From the NCBI GenBank assembly GCA_001643675.2, contig LSRY02000006.1, forward strand, positions 1,304,501 through 1,368,500: a DNA stretch of 64,000 nucleotides, in the 5' to 3' direction. Numbering within the stretch: the stretch's first letter is position 1; every line of letters starts with the position of its first letter. This DNA is from Monocercomonoides exilis (Eukaryota; Preaxostyla; Oxymonadida; Polymastigidae). The notes under the pieces were generated by a model, which was not told the DNA's origin, did no database searches, and was given only the letters and a program-made list of their open reading frames with translations. Made by a program: the position numbers and the translations under genes. Of the stretch, positions 31,276-46,200 are shown piece after piece.

Positions 31276-34200
31276 ATGTCGTACAAGTTTGTCTAATTTT
31301 TATTATATTTTAATATGTCATTTTACTGCTATTTTTTCAAAAATAGTCTTCATTCTCAGTTTTCCTGTGATACTCTTCAGGAACTTAGTTGGGTTGCATC
31401 TAACATTGCCAATCAATTTCACACATTCCCCTTTGTCCCACGTCCACCACTTCCTTTGAGATGCTTAGCGGTTAATGCTCAATTTTGGTCACTTCAAAAT
31501 ACTGCTTCAACAATTCCAGTCGTTAATGATTTACTTTCTGCATTTCGAGAGCATTGTGATCATCTATGGTCCGAGTCCCGTCAATTGCTAAGATTTCAAG
31601 TGAAAGCAGATTCTATTGAACGAAATTGTTGGTCGACTGAAGAGTCAACTGAAGTTATAAAAGGGTGTTGCAAGAGTCATGGTCATCCATTATCAACAAC
31701 TGTTTCATATATTTCTTCAAAATTAAATTCTGAAAATTACGAAAGACTTATGCGTTATTACGACCATATTAGGTGGCTTGCAGAAATAATAATCCCTGGC
31801 ATTAAACTTAAGATATATGAAACTCAAATTGATTTAAAAAGCTATTTAGAGACTGTTTGCGCAGAAGTGCAACTTATAAAGAGAGAAATTTCATTGCGTC
31901 AAGCTTCTCCAGACACTGATCTTCTTCTCTTCAATAGTTTTCAATTATCTCATGAACAAAAAAAATCCAAAGATAAAAGAAGAGAAAGGGAAAGAAACAA
32001 ACAAAAAGAAGAGGAGGAGAACAAAGAACGAGCTGTGACTGATGAGGAAGATGATGAATATCTTCAATTTCCAGAGGCCACATATTTTCCTTGGATTACA
32101 AACCGCATGCAAACAACATCTTCCATGGGATCATCTCTTTCATTGCAGTCAAATGCTCAAGTATCTTCACCTATGATGCATCCATCTACCTTATCTCAGT
32201 CCTCACTTGGAGCATCTTCTTCATTTGCTCCTTCTCCTTCTCTTCACTCAACAGGATTCAACAGAACTTCGAATGCTGGATCATCAAACATGTTATCTTC
32301 CAGCGGTTCAAAAGCAACATTCAACCCTTTTTTGCAAACAATTGATTTATCAGCAAAGGGCCGCACAATGCCAGAGCGACATCGCTGGGAGGTCAACATG
32401 ATCCAGGTGCATCTACTGTGCCTTCTTTCGATTGAGGTTTCTGCCTCTGCTGAGCTGGAGCGGCAGAAGCAGCACGACAAACAGAAGTACGGCTGGCAGA
32501 GCGCAGTGGATGACTTCTATGCGAAACCGTGGCAGGGCACTCGACGCATTTCAGAAGAGACTAAGCGGCGCTTTGCTCGAATGCAAGAAAAGAAGAGAGC
32601 AAAGATACAGGAAGAGCACATTAAACAGAAGATTAGAACGAAGCTGAAGAACACTGCGGCAGGGAAATTTTTGCATGATAACAGAAAGTTAGGTCCAACC
32701 CCAACGCATCCATCGTCTTCCAAACACAGACACCAAAATACTGATCCATCCCGTCCTGTCGAAGCATGGAAAGGGAAAGGATATCCAGCACAGAGTGCAC
32801 GAGAAACCGAACAGGCAGCAGAATTTTTTGATGACGGGCGAATAGACGACGGAATCTCAACTTCCTCAAGAGACCTGACAGCGTCCACAGTGCTATTCTC
32901 GCAGGACTCACTCAGCGCCTTGGAAGCATCGCCTGTAACGATAGGTGGTTCTCCTTTCGCGTCTGTATTTCCTCTCATTTCCAAAGCTGCACCACAATTC
33001 GGCCCAACCATTATGCGCCCATCTGCCACAGGGCCATTTGAATCATCGAGCTCTTCGTCTCTTGTTGGTGTTAATCGAGCAGATGTTTCTCCAGATGCAA
33101 TGGCGAACAACATGAGCACGCCATATGCTTTTGTCAGGCACACAATTCGTTGCATCGTCTCAATTTTTGCATCATCACTTACTCCATTTCCTTTTAAGAG
33201 CTTCTTTCCATCGTCCACGATGTCAATTGCTTCATCCCTTTCTGGCACAACCATGTCAACAAGCCAAGCACTTTCAATCGTATCCTCCAGAACAGATGTA
33301 CAAACAGATCCATATCAACGATCACGCTCATTGGATATCCTCCAAGTACCACCACCGCCCTATTCCTTTCCTGCTGAAACAATTTCTGTTTCATCTCAGC
33401 TTTTTTTGTTTTTTGTCTTTTTGGATGTGACAGACTGTTCTGAATGGGCTTCTTCTTTCATATTCCCTCTCCAGCCTGCATGGAAATGGCTTCAGCAATT
33501 TGACGAAAAGCACAGAAACGACCAAGAATGGAGAAGCTTATTGTTAGAAGAAGAGCGACAGAACGAAGTGCTTTCTATGCATTCAAATGCCGACGACCAG
33601 ATGCTTCAAGTTGCTTCAACATTCCAAGCGCTTGGAGCAACAAGCCAGTCTCTATTAAACCCTCTTTCATTTGCTTCTTCCTCTTCCACAAGCACAGTCG
33701 CACAGCAAACATCGCAATCTCCCTCATCTGGTTATATGCAATTTTCATCACAGCCTCCTTATCCATTCAGACAGCCTTCTCCTTCCTCGCAGATCTCATT
33801 CACTGCACCACTTTCTCCTTCAACCTCTTCTTCTATCCCAATCTCCTCTTTCCCTCTTTATCAGTCTCCAAGCTCAATGTCTCCTGCAGCAGCTCCATCG
33901 TCAAAGCAGCTCCTGCCGCCTGAGAAATTACAAGCTCCTCCGTATTCTGAAGCAGAACAGCATATTTTACTCACATTCGTTCCTTATTTCAGAAAGTGTG
34001 TTGAGTATTTCATCAGTGCAATGGGCATATTCACACAGCATTTGTACGAGGACTTCACAGATTATCCTCATCCTGTTCTCGTTTCCTTCCAGCTAACAGA
34101 ACCCACTCACTCATATGTCATCGCCAGAAAGCCATACACTTCCAGCGAGAATGATGCACCGACTTACAAAACAGCACCTACCTCGTTTAATTCATCTGAA

Positions 34201-37200
34201 GGAGGCGGTGGGATAGGAGGGTTTAGCATCCCTTATCACCCACCACGCACTCGCGTTCTTGTTCCTGCTGCATCTCCGGCTGCTGCACTGGGTGTGACTA
34301 TCGACAGCTCAACCAGTTTCCAGCTGCCAACTGTCGAGCTGCCGCCGCTCAAAAAACCTCTCCCGAAGCTGAAGCTTGTCCCGCCATCGGAAAAGGACCT
34401 GCTGATGTTCTGGGAGAAACTGGATGTTGCAAACTTCATTGAAGGTGTGCTGTTCACAAAGACATTCGACCTGCTGTGTGCAAATGTGCATCCAACGTTC
34501 ACTTTTGCTCCTTCGCGCTTTATCTCTTCTGGAAAGTTTGATGTGTTCTCCGACATATCTTCTTCTCCGAGCCCTTCTCTTTCCTTTGTGTTTATGATAT
34601 CTTCAATGCTTGCTTCTTGCCTTTCATCCACCTTGGCACAACGTTGTCCTATTTTGACCATACAAATATTGAACTGCATTCTCACATTGATGAACAAAAC
34701 CGAAAAGTTTTGGAGGCTTTTGAAGCGGAAAGAGCACTTAAAACAAGAGCAAGACGAAATCCAAGCCAAAATCAGAACTCCTCCTTCAAGCCCTCCTGTC
34801 GGCTTGCCTCACGCTTCCTTCCACGAAGAAGGTTCCACTTCTCCTTCATTGGCTTCTCGCAATACTCGTCTGTCTTCTCCTCACTCAGCCTTTGCCAGCA
34901 GAAGGAGAGCTTCTCGTTCCCCTCCACAGTTCAATGGGTATTCTCCTCCTCATTCTCCACCTCTGTCTCCACCTCGCTCACCTCCACGCAATCATAATTA
35001 CTCGCAAAAGCGCATTGCAATGATGCGCTTTTCTGCACAAGCGAAAAGAAACAGCCATTCATTTTCGCCAGCTTCTCGATCTCATTCGCGTTCACGTTCT
35101 ATTTCCGTCGAGCATATCAGGCAGGTTGAAGGCTCTCCACTTGTGTCGGTGATTCTACAACCTCTGCTTGATGCCATCCTCCTTCACACGGCTGCACACA
35201 TCCTAAACACAAACAGCCCTTCGATTGTTGCTCGTTTTTTCAATCTCTCGTCAGTTTTGAAGTATTATGTTGATTCATCGCCTTCTTTTGCTTCAGCTTC
35301 TTCATCTGCCACATCAGGCGCTGTGACAACAACAACTGTCAAGACACCATATGTCTCCTCTCCATTCGATACACCTGCTGCTGTCCGTTCCTCAGAAAAG
35401 CCCAGGTCGTATGCATCAACAACTTCAACAAAACCCACTCTTCCTCTGACAAGTCCTTCGGTTCCTCTGCCAAACTCCACACCTGTCTTTGCCTCTCTTT
35501 CTGCTCGTTCTCCTTTTTCATTCTCGCTTCTTTCTCCGCCTGCGGTCTGGACATTTATTGGCATTGTTGCTGCGAATGCTGGGCGGATTCAGTGGGAACA
35601 GCTCTCAAAAAAGACGCCTTCTGTTCTTGTCTCTTCGCCTTCTACAATTTCTGAGCAATCAAACTTAGCGTTCGATGTTCCATTAACACGTGCCCCGCCT
35701 TTGATTCCTTCAATGAAAACAACAGCTGCTCCGTGTGTGAACCCCTTTGTTATGTCTTCGTCACCTTCACCGACTATACCTTCTTCTGGAAGAGGTACCC
35801 CGCGACCGTATTCTCAACTAAGCGCATCACCATCCTTTAATGGCTCACTGAATGCTAATTCGCAATCTCCTTTCTTCCCTGCAGTTGCCTCGTCAAATAG
35901 CATATTTCTGTCTTCGTTCATCAAAATGATGGAGGCAAACGGATGGACATCATCGAAAACTGGCTGGGCAACAAAGAAGATTCCGATTGAACCCGAAACA
36001 TCAGAAAGCGCAAAAGCCCACCTTCGAATACAAGCAGCCATAATACAAAAGCAAAAGAACTCGGCAAAGAACAAGCGGCGCTGGTTTTGGAGAGAAACAA
36101 AAGGGCTACAAAAACAGCTGAATCACACAGACAATACAAAGACAAGTGCTCACAAGAAGACTTTGCTTGACGGCAGAATGACTTTGACTGACAAAGAATT
36201 TGAGATTATGGAAGAAAAAGCGAACATCATGGAGCGTAACTCCTTTGCAAATCATTGCCTGTCGCTGCTTCGTTTGCATCTTCTTGTTTTGGTCGCCCTT
36301 TCGCATCCGACTGAGGCTGCATCTACGTTTGTGGCTGCGCTTCTGCTCCGACTGATTACAACAGCCGATTCCAGAGAGCAGCTGTCAAACGAGGATGATA
36401 TTTTACAGGAAAATGTGAACCTGTTTCTTGTTGCATTCCAAGAAAAGAGAGAGAAAGGAAACATTGACGACTTGCAAATGCGAAGCGGAGACGACGACGA
36501 AAAAGAATCTGAAGAAGAGGAAGAAGAAGACTCGGAGTTTGAAAGCGAGGAAGAAACTGAATTTTCAACTGATGCTGAAAATTCAGATGAGCCAGTATCT
36601 GTTCCCATCAGAGCAAATAAAGGATCAAATGCAATGGACGAGTACACAGGTGGTAATGGAATAGCACATTCATCTTCATTGAATCGTCGTGGTAACTCAT
36701 TTTCTATTGATACATCATCGATTCCTGAATACAGCACATCAAAGAGCGCTTTGTCGCCTGCTGCTGCTTCAATGTGCGCAATGCCGCCAAACATCCGCTC
36801 AGATGCTCAGTCGCTCAGCGGCTTTTCCTCAGCTTCTTCAACACCAACTGCGAAATCATTTGATGCTCGTGGCAAGCCTCCTAAAAAGGTTGTTAGCAAT
36901 CCCAAAACATTGATGCCGTACGACTCAAATGGTCAATTTAACGCATTACCCAAAAGGAGTGGCATTCCATCGAGGAGCACTTTCAATCATCCAAGTTCTG
37001 CGTCTCCATCTGACAGGCTGTCATCAGCACATACATCAAGAACAGGTTCAATGAGATCGTCTCAATCTCCGTCTGCCTCCCGTTCCCGCTCTCGAGCATC
37101 TTGCTCTCCTAGCATAACTGCTTCGCAGTTCTTACGTTCACTCAGAATCAGTGGAGTGTTTCAGACGTGGGTGACTGTGACCGTGTCATCTTATTTCACA

Positions 37201-40200
37201 TCAGCTCTTTCATTTCTTGCTGACAAAAACTTAATTTCTCCTCTCAAAATCTCAGCACTTAACTCAGGAAAGACATCTGCTGCTTCAGTTGTTCTGACAG
37301 AAGAACAGAAAAAGGCACAGTTCAGGGCACAAAGGGCAAAGAAGAGGATTGAAAAGCAAAAGCAGCGAGAAGTGTTGAGATCGAAGGCAATGAAGGATTG
37401 CCTGATTGGATTGGTGTTGGGAATCCCTTCGCTTATGAACGAGCTTGTACTGCTTGCCAGAGATGTTGTTCATTCCTCACAAACAATAAAGAAGATAGAG
37501 TCACACCTTGGAGAGCCAGTCAAGCCCGAGATTGTCCCAAAAGTGCCTATGGCCTCTTTCACATCGCTATTTTTGACACCTCTCTCCGCTACTTCTGTTT
37601 CTGATCTTCCTGCTTCTTCGCGAAAGCGCCCTTCAACACGCTCATCGTCCCCAGCCACACAGACAGTCCTATCAGCGAAGAATTCTGCAGCATCCACATC
37701 ATCATCAAAGTCGTCTATGATGCTCTCTAAATCTTTAATTTCTTCAAAATTTGCAAGCAAAGCAGCTTCTACAAGAAGAGGCAGGTCGCCTGGTGAGTGT
37801 CCGACATCAATGTCTACACTCAACTTTGGCACAGTTGCACCAGACCGCAGCAAATCGAAATCCAATTCTCCGTCTGTTGCCTCGTCAGCGTCTCATCTGC
37901 GCGAGAAAAGTGCAGACACATCTGCAGATTCCAGCTCGAATCCCGAGTCTGTGTCGAGGAGAAGCACAAGCAGAGACAAGCCAGAAAAGAACAGCTTTGT
38001 GGAAAATTTGTGCAAACTGCTTGGAATCGGAGACGAACCATTCTGCACTGGACTTCTTTCTTCATTCTTGTTCCAGATGAAGACATACAATCCAAATGGG
38101 GAGGTGTCAACTGCAGACATGCGAGTAAAATCTCGTAGGAGAAGAGAGAAGTCTTCTTCTCATTCTCCACCAGCGCCTTCGACAACATCATCAATTTCAT
38201 CTGCAAAAAGTGCAGCTGTAATTTCAAGCTACTCATTCTCTTCAATCGGAGCACCACATTCACCCCCACCGTCTTCTCCTGCAACAGCGCGTGCGAGAAG
38301 ATCATCACCAGAAAGCGTCTTTTCAGTCACATCTTCCACTCGATCGCGCGCGGTTCCTCCTTCTCCCACAGTTCTCATTCACCAAACAGTTAGCGGTTCA
38401 ATTAAAGTGGCTTATCTTTCTGACCAGTTTTTCTCGTTTGTGTATTCGTTTCTGCCACAGTTTGTTCCCCATCAGCATTTGCTTCTGTGGTCTCCATCGA
38501 TCGACGCGATGCGAGTTGTCATCAAGTTCTTACAGTCAAACAATTATTCTGTTCCACCTGCCGCAGCCTCTTCATTCACTGCGCTGTTTGGCCCGCCGCT
38601 CTCCGTTTCGCTTCCTTCTCGCTCGCTTGCATCTTCCACATATCCTCCATCGCTGCTGTTTGAATTTGCCCATCGGTGCATTGACTTGCTCAATTTCGAT
38701 GCTGTGAAGCAAGTTTCTCCACGTTTTTCATCTACAGTACAAGGATGGGTTCCGGCTGTGATCCAGCAGCCGCAAGCTCCTGTGCAATTTTCTGTTCCTT
38801 CATTTAACGGATCTTCCTCACAGTTGCGAGGAGGAAAATATCAAAGCGGAGAAGCAACACCATCTGCCTCTTCAACATCGATGACAACTCCGCCATCGAC
38901 CCCTTCTTCCATCGCATCCTCTGTGGTTTCTCGAACAAACGCAAGCTATTCCCTCGTACCTCCATCTCGTCTATTTCCTTCCTTTGATTTGCAGTCTCAC
39001 AAACAACATCTTCTTGTTTCTCCAACAAAACAGCTTGCATTGTGTGTAGCACTTTTGGATTTGTGCGTGTCTGAATTCAATGCAGAAGAAGAGAGAAAGA
39101 AAATCAAACTCAGCCAAGAGAAGAGAATGGAAGAGATGATTGGGAAAAAGCCGAACAAGAAAAAACAAGAGGAAAAAGCGGAGACTCAGACGATTTTGAT
39201 GATACATGAGCCAACTGAAGATCAGAAATCCAGCTCAAAAATGAAAGGCATGAATTATTCATTTTCTCCAATCACAAATTTGGATCAGCTGTCAAATTGG
39301 GTTTTATATATTTTTCTGAAAGTCAATCATTTTGCATTTCCTCTTCTTGCCCCATCCCTTGCTGAGAGAAAACATAAAAGCTCACATTCAACTGGATCAT
39401 CACCTTTCACAACATCACAAAAAACAACATCATCAGTCTTGTCTTCTTCTTCTGGTGCCACACCTTCTCAATCTTTGCACTCTTCCACAAGCTTTTCTCA
39501 CCATTATTCTGCATGCGATGACAGTGACGATTCAGACAGCGATTTCAATAGCCACTCTGCAGTCGCGCCAAGTTCTGGGCTTGAGATTGTCTCTGAAGCA
39601 TTGCCATCTTCAGCCACATCTCCATCATTTCCTGTGCTTTCCCCTGTCTCCACATCCTCATTTAGGTTTTCTCTTCGCGACACATGCGAGAAAGCTGCAC
39701 TTGTTGGATATCGCATTAACTTTCTTTTGACGCGATATCAGCTCAGTGTTGTGTCTACTGGTTCATCCTATCAGTCTTCTCAATCTTCAACTTTGCATGC
39801 TCCCACACCAAATGTGTTGGACGATTTGGAGTCGATTTCATCCTCATATTCAACTGTCCTACGACCTCAAACCACAGCCATGCTTTCTTCCTCGCCTGCT
39901 TTCATGTCTCTTCTTCACTTGAGTTCTCTTTTCCTGTCTCCGATTGAACATAACTCTCAGCTGTCTTATCCAAATTCTCTTCCCTCTGCATCTCCCTTGT
40001 CTGCATCTCGCTTTGCTTTTCCTTCAGACGATGTTATTCAAGAACACTTGCATTTCCTTCTCTCAACGCACAACGTGTATGCTGCTTTGAGGGCTGTGCA
40101 GTTTCTATCAACAGTTGCAACTCTGAAATCGTCATCTTCATTGGAATCAGACCTAGCTGAACATAGAAGAGCTATGGGATTTGCCGAGAATCTGCCAATG

Positions 40201-43200
40201 TTAAATGACATGACATCACTTCAAACACAATTTGCAGATTCATCGATGTATCAAAAAGAGGAAGTTGCAGCGAAACTGGCACCAACACTATTCTCTTCCT
40301 CTCTTTCATCGTATTCTGGCTTTTCTTCTGCATCTTCATCTCCTCTTAAGCCGTCACAGCTTGCATTCAACGAGAGTGTTAATGAAGCCGTTCAAGAGGC
40401 TGGGACTTCACGAATGCGGTCTCCATTGCACTTTGTTAGCCTTAGCCGAGTGTTCGACTATGCATTCACCATTCTTCCAGACATCACTGAAGAAATGGAG
40501 TCGTTGGCATCGTCTCTGCTTTTGTACACTGTTCCTGTGCCTCCTTCAATTGCTTCAATGAACTTGACCTCCTCTTCCTCAATCATTCCTTCGTACACGT
40601 TCTTGCCTTGTCCTCCTTCACTTAAGAAATCAGTCTCTTCTGCTGCCACTTCGTTCTTAAGCACTGCAACAAACTTTATCCAATCGATCCTTACTCGAAA
40701 TCAGCCATCTTCAAACGAGCTCCTCAACTCCTTTGCAGTTGGTACAACAACAGTGCTGTTCTGGAGGAATATGATTGCACGCACCGACAACTGGAGAGAG
40801 AGAATGCACGAAGATGAAGACGACGATGCTGAAAACGCAGAAACAGACAAGCTTGATTCAGACGGAAGAGCAATGGCAACAGCTGCTGTTAGCGGCTCTG
40901 AAAGCAGCAGTACGGAAGGGGCAAGTGTGACGAGCACTCAACATATAAAAGATTTGATGACAAAAAAGAAGAGAGCCATTTGGAAGGAGAATCTTGAGTT
41001 TCTGGACAGTGACCCAATGAGTTCGTTTTATCTGAAGCGAAGTCGACGCGAGGTGAGCGATGAAGATGAATGGATTGAAATCTCGCAGATTGCCGAAGAG
41101 GAAGCAGTGCAAGAAGCTTTAATGGAGCAGATGTATGCAAACATCGCACAGAAAATGAAGGCACCTTTGGGCATTGCACAGAATTCTGCGACTTCACAAA
41201 CAGCTTCGCTGTCATCTGCCTCTGTTTTAGCTGCTCCTCCTTCACCATCAACGACGTCAGTCTATTCCAATCATTCTGTCTCATCAGCTGTTACTGCCAA
41301 GACTTCTCAATCAAAAGCTTCCTCTTCAACTTCGTATTCTCAGAGGATATCCAAACCAGCAAAACTTCAAATGCCCTCGAAAAAGCCATTTTTTGATTTG
41401 CCTGTTTGGCTCTGCTCGTATTTGACAATTCCCAATTGGCACACGTCCTCACTATGGAATGGGCTCCTCAACTCGCTTTGCTTTGCATCCATGTCAATTG
41501 TGGCCGAAGCCAGCCAAATTGAAGCAGATGAAGTGAATCCGTTCCGAAAGAGGCCTTTTGATACAGGAAACTCCCAATTTCTTCCATCTGCACAGGTGTC
41601 TTCCCTCAATACGGGAATGCTATTCTCTTCCGGCAACTCTTTCTCCACTTCTCCAACACTCCTAACAATCATTCACAATCAGCAGCATCCACACCATTTT
41701 CGCGGCTGCGGCATTGTTGATGCTGTGCTTCCTCTTCTGCTCCACAAAGAATTCCCTGACAGACTGCCTCTTCATCCGCACGACAAAAAAGTGAAGTCGC
41801 TTGGCTTTGAACATGTGGATAATAATGAATTCACCGAAGAAGCGTTCAAAATACAGATCCTTCAGCATCTCTTCACAAAAGAAGTGAAATGGCTGAAATC
41901 AATTTCAGTCAAAAATCCGTTCCTGTTTGTTGCTGTTCTCTCCAGTCTTACATCATCCACCATTCCACCTGCCTCCTTCAGTCATCTTCCAGCAACACAG
42001 ACTTCGACAGAAACTGCTCAGCAAGCGCCTTCAGTTCGGCCAACTTCATCTATGCCACATATGTCTTTTAACTCTTCTTCCGCTTCTAACCCTTCTGATT
42101 CTTCTGCTTTCACAGCATCTGAATCATCACAAGTAATGCATCGTCCAGGAGATTTGGATGAAAAAAAAGGATTCAACCCTCTACTCACATCAGAGCTTTG
42201 CATTAACATCATTCTTTTCTTTATTGAATATTGTCTTCCAAAGACAAATCCATTGAGTGTTGCACATCCGCTCTTGTTACATTACTTCTTAGTCTTCATT
42301 GCTGAAGCACAATACAGACTGGAACTTTCAGAATCTGCCGCAGCTGTTTCGTCTCCCTCGTCTTCTCCATTTGCGTCTACTTCTGTCCTTCCATCACCTG
42401 ATCAATCACCTTCGCTCCAAAGTCCTCTTTCACCTGCAAATTACCAGGGTCATACCTTTCCATCCTCAATGGGAAAAATGTCTCCTGTTCTATTGCTTTC
42501 TCCATCAGACCGCCAATCAACTCCTGGCATTGCATCACTTACAGACACATACCGCCAGCTCCGAGCAGCGGTGGGGCAAAGGCCGATCGGAAAGGCTGTT
42601 GAGAATGTTTCTTTGTGGATAGGAATCGTTCAGTACATGAGAGACGAGGTCCGAGATCAGCTTGAGTCAATCCTTCCTCCTCCTCCAGCAGTCTCTCCTT
42701 CAACCATCTCATCGACTCCTCTTCAGGAAAAGTCTGACAGCGAATCCTCTTCTGATACTTCTTCACTCACTGCACTTTCTGCTCATTCTGCCCCGTCTGC
42801 TACTGTTCCTGCTGCTTCAATGCCGCGACGTGTGGTTCCAAAGCCAGTTTCTGTGAAACCAGCTGCTCGCAAGAATTCATCTTTTCCTTTAATTCAGCAG
42901 CCATTCCAGCTGTTTGCTGCTCCGCAGTCACCTTTCACATTGTCATATTTCTCTCTATTTTTCCCACAGATCACAACATCACGCCCTCTTCCTTCAACTC
43001 TATCTGCACTTCTGAACACTTCATCTCGTTCTTCTTCACCTCCTCCTCGTTCTCCTTCTCCTCCCAATGCCTATTCTTCTCCAGCATCTCCGACTGCATC
43101 TTCAGCTCCAGTCATCCAACCGCAGATCACTTCGAAGCCTCCCTCACATCCACCTTCTTTCTCATCCACGTTTTCTTTTCCTTCTTCTTCTGCTGTTTTC

Positions 43201-46200
43201 CGCCTGCGTCGATCTTTTCACATTGCTTATCTTCAGATGGCTCTCCGACACTTTGATCATCTACTTTGGGAGTATTCGACAATTCGCACGATTCTTGCTC
43301 CATCTGTCCAGGGAGGTATACGCAATTCATTCTCTTCCACTCCATGCTTCGTGCCTTCACAATCACACTCACACTCGCCATCCATTGAGCTAATGTCCCT
43401 GTACTCTTCAACTCCTTTTGCACTGTCGAGTGCTTTGCCTCTATATGCGCCTTCTAAACCAGACACATCTTCCTCTTCAGATTTCGTCTCGCCTTCGTAC
43501 ACTTGGCATTCAGCGTCTATGTCTTTGTCTATTATCCTCTTCCCACAAATTGCACTGACCCACCGCAGCATCTGGTATCCTTACTATGCTGACTGGTTGA
43601 CGCCTCACTTCCTCATTGGCCAAACACCATTTCTGACTCAATCGCCTTCCGTTGCCTTTGCACTTGTGTTGCGCAATCGTCCACCAAACGTAGGAAGACT
43701 GCCAGCGAAGGAGAAATCTGAAAGAGAAAAGCGAATACAACGGCAATTTATGGAAGACGAAGACGATGACTATTTCGAAAAGGTTGGCACCGACGTCATC
43801 CCAACTGCTCAAGTTGTTGATCTAAACTCTTATCTCATCGACGATGACCACATTGCAACAGACGCTATTGCCTCGCCGATGCCTCCGCCATCCCGTCAAA
43901 ATGATCAAGAAAAGGATTCTTTGTCTCAGCTGACTTTGCAGATTCCTTCGCCTTCACCTACGCCATCGCCCACTCCAGCATCTACCCCTTCAGCTGGATC
44001 TGACCAATTCACAGCAGTCACTGGCGCCATGTCTTCATCTGCTTCTTCCAATAGCACCACAACAACTGACTCTTCATCCCTGCGTTCGCAAGTGTTTTCT
44101 GCCTTTGCAAAGTCTTCAGCAGCATCTCAAGCAGCTGCCACGTGTCTGATTGTTCCTCTTCCGTTTTGCAATCCTCTGCCTCGTTTTGATTTGGAGACGC
44201 TTTCAGAACTCGATTCAGGAATGCGAGTTCATCAAACAACAATTACGAACTTTGCAGCTCACATTTTGCAAAAGATGCACGGAGCACAATACGGAGGAAT
44301 GAATAATGCCTCTTTGATCTCTTCCTCTCCTTCTTCGTCTATGATGGCATCATCGTCTTCCTCTTCTTCCTCTTCCTCTTCCTCTTCATCGTTCTCATCT
44401 TCATCTTCCTCTTCCTCTTTTCTTCCTTCTGTGCGCAACAGCAGCGAATCAAACAATGGAATGGAATTGATCCAAAGCATGCCTCCTGTTCCCTCTCTTC
44501 AGCGGGACAATGCTCATCTGATGCATCTTCGCAATCTTTACACCCTCACATACACCACAACACAAAAAACCATCATTTGCCGAGAGACTATTCCTCAGCA
44601 CATCGCACGTGCACGCTCAAAGGAATCTGGTGGCTTTCTTTCGATCGATCATGAAATAGCTGCAGCGCTCGGAAGAGAATATGCAACGAACACAGAAGGA
44701 GGCATACAGGGTGACACCGGAGGAATGGCAGCGATTATTGTGCCTGCCAAGAAGTGCAATGAAGAGACAATCATCCAAGCGACCATTCCCAGCACTCAAC
44801 TGAGTCCAGCACATGCTTCAGGGTGCATGACATTTCGAACATTCAGACATCAGTCAACAGTGTCAGCGGCAGATCTTGTGTATCCTTCGTGTCTGACTCA
44901 CATGGCAATTGCATTGCTTCATCTGAAGATTATTGTGGAGAAGTTCAGGAAAATGCTGAACAACACTGCTGCTGAGGGTGTTTCTGATCGCGACAAACGC
45001 TCAAAGGTTAGCCAAACAAGAAAAGTGATAGAAAAATGGCTATTTTATTATATTGCTGCATATGGGGCGTTTCTCGAACAGACAAATGATCCGCTGGCTG
45101 TCAACTTGTATCGGTCTACGCTCCACAATCCAGTCAAAGGCGAGAAAAAGAAGGGGACAATAACTGGCCCTTCGAATACAAGTAACTTCCGCTATTCCAC
45201 AAACTATGTTGCCTCGCCGTTTGCCAGTGCCTCCCGCTCATTTCAAGCCACTGCATCGCTTGTGGCTGCGATGTACGAAACCACAATCACATCGCTGATA
45301 TCGCTTCTTCCTCTAAATTCGTACAACATTCAGGAAGAGCTCATTCGCGCATTGATTCGGACTCCAGATCTGTCTGTTTTCATTGCCAACTTCCTCATCC
45401 CTCATGAGCTTACTGTCTACGAATGGCGCAGCTTAGTTGATGTTGCATTCAAAAACGTCTGCAAGAAAGTGCTATCTATGCCACTTCCATCTCCTGCTGC
45501 TTCTCCTTCTGCTTCTGCTAGTTCTGCATCTGCAATTGGTGTTTCGAGCGGTGGACAGCTGTCCATCACCAACAAAGAACGCTTCACCGGTGCTCCTTTC
45601 TCTTCTTCTTCGTCGTCATTTTCTTCATCTTCCTCTTCTTCCTCATCGTCTACGGTTGCTGTGCTGGATCAACCAGTTGCCCTCAACGTAGGAATAACTG
45701 TGTTAGGTCAGTTTGGGCCACTTTATCTTCCTCAGCTTCCAGCCTTTGGAAGTTCATCTGGCAGTAATGGGCAGTTTATTCAGAACCCTTTCCCTTTCAA
45801 TGGCTCTGGGTCCTCTACCAAAATTTCATCTCTGTCAACTATTTCCAGTGCAGCTTCGTTGATTCTCGCGTTTGCAGCCTCACAAGAAGATTCTCAGCTG
45901 ACTGTTGTTATTCGTAAGTTCATAACACTCCCAATGAATTCTATTGGAGAGTCGTTTCAAGGCAGCTTCAAATTAAACAATCTAATGGTTGTTCCAGAAA
46001 GACCTCCTCCGTCTTCGGCGATGGGGCCATCAACACCAGCCTCCTCCTCATCGTCGGTTGCACTCGATCTGGACTCCACATCGTCTTCATCAGCAGACGT
46101 TTCCTCCGGTTTTGTTCCTTTCTCTTCGTTTATTCTACCAAACTCGTATTCGTCTCGCACGCTCAAACCAATCATCCAGCTTCTGTTCAGTTTCTTGTCG

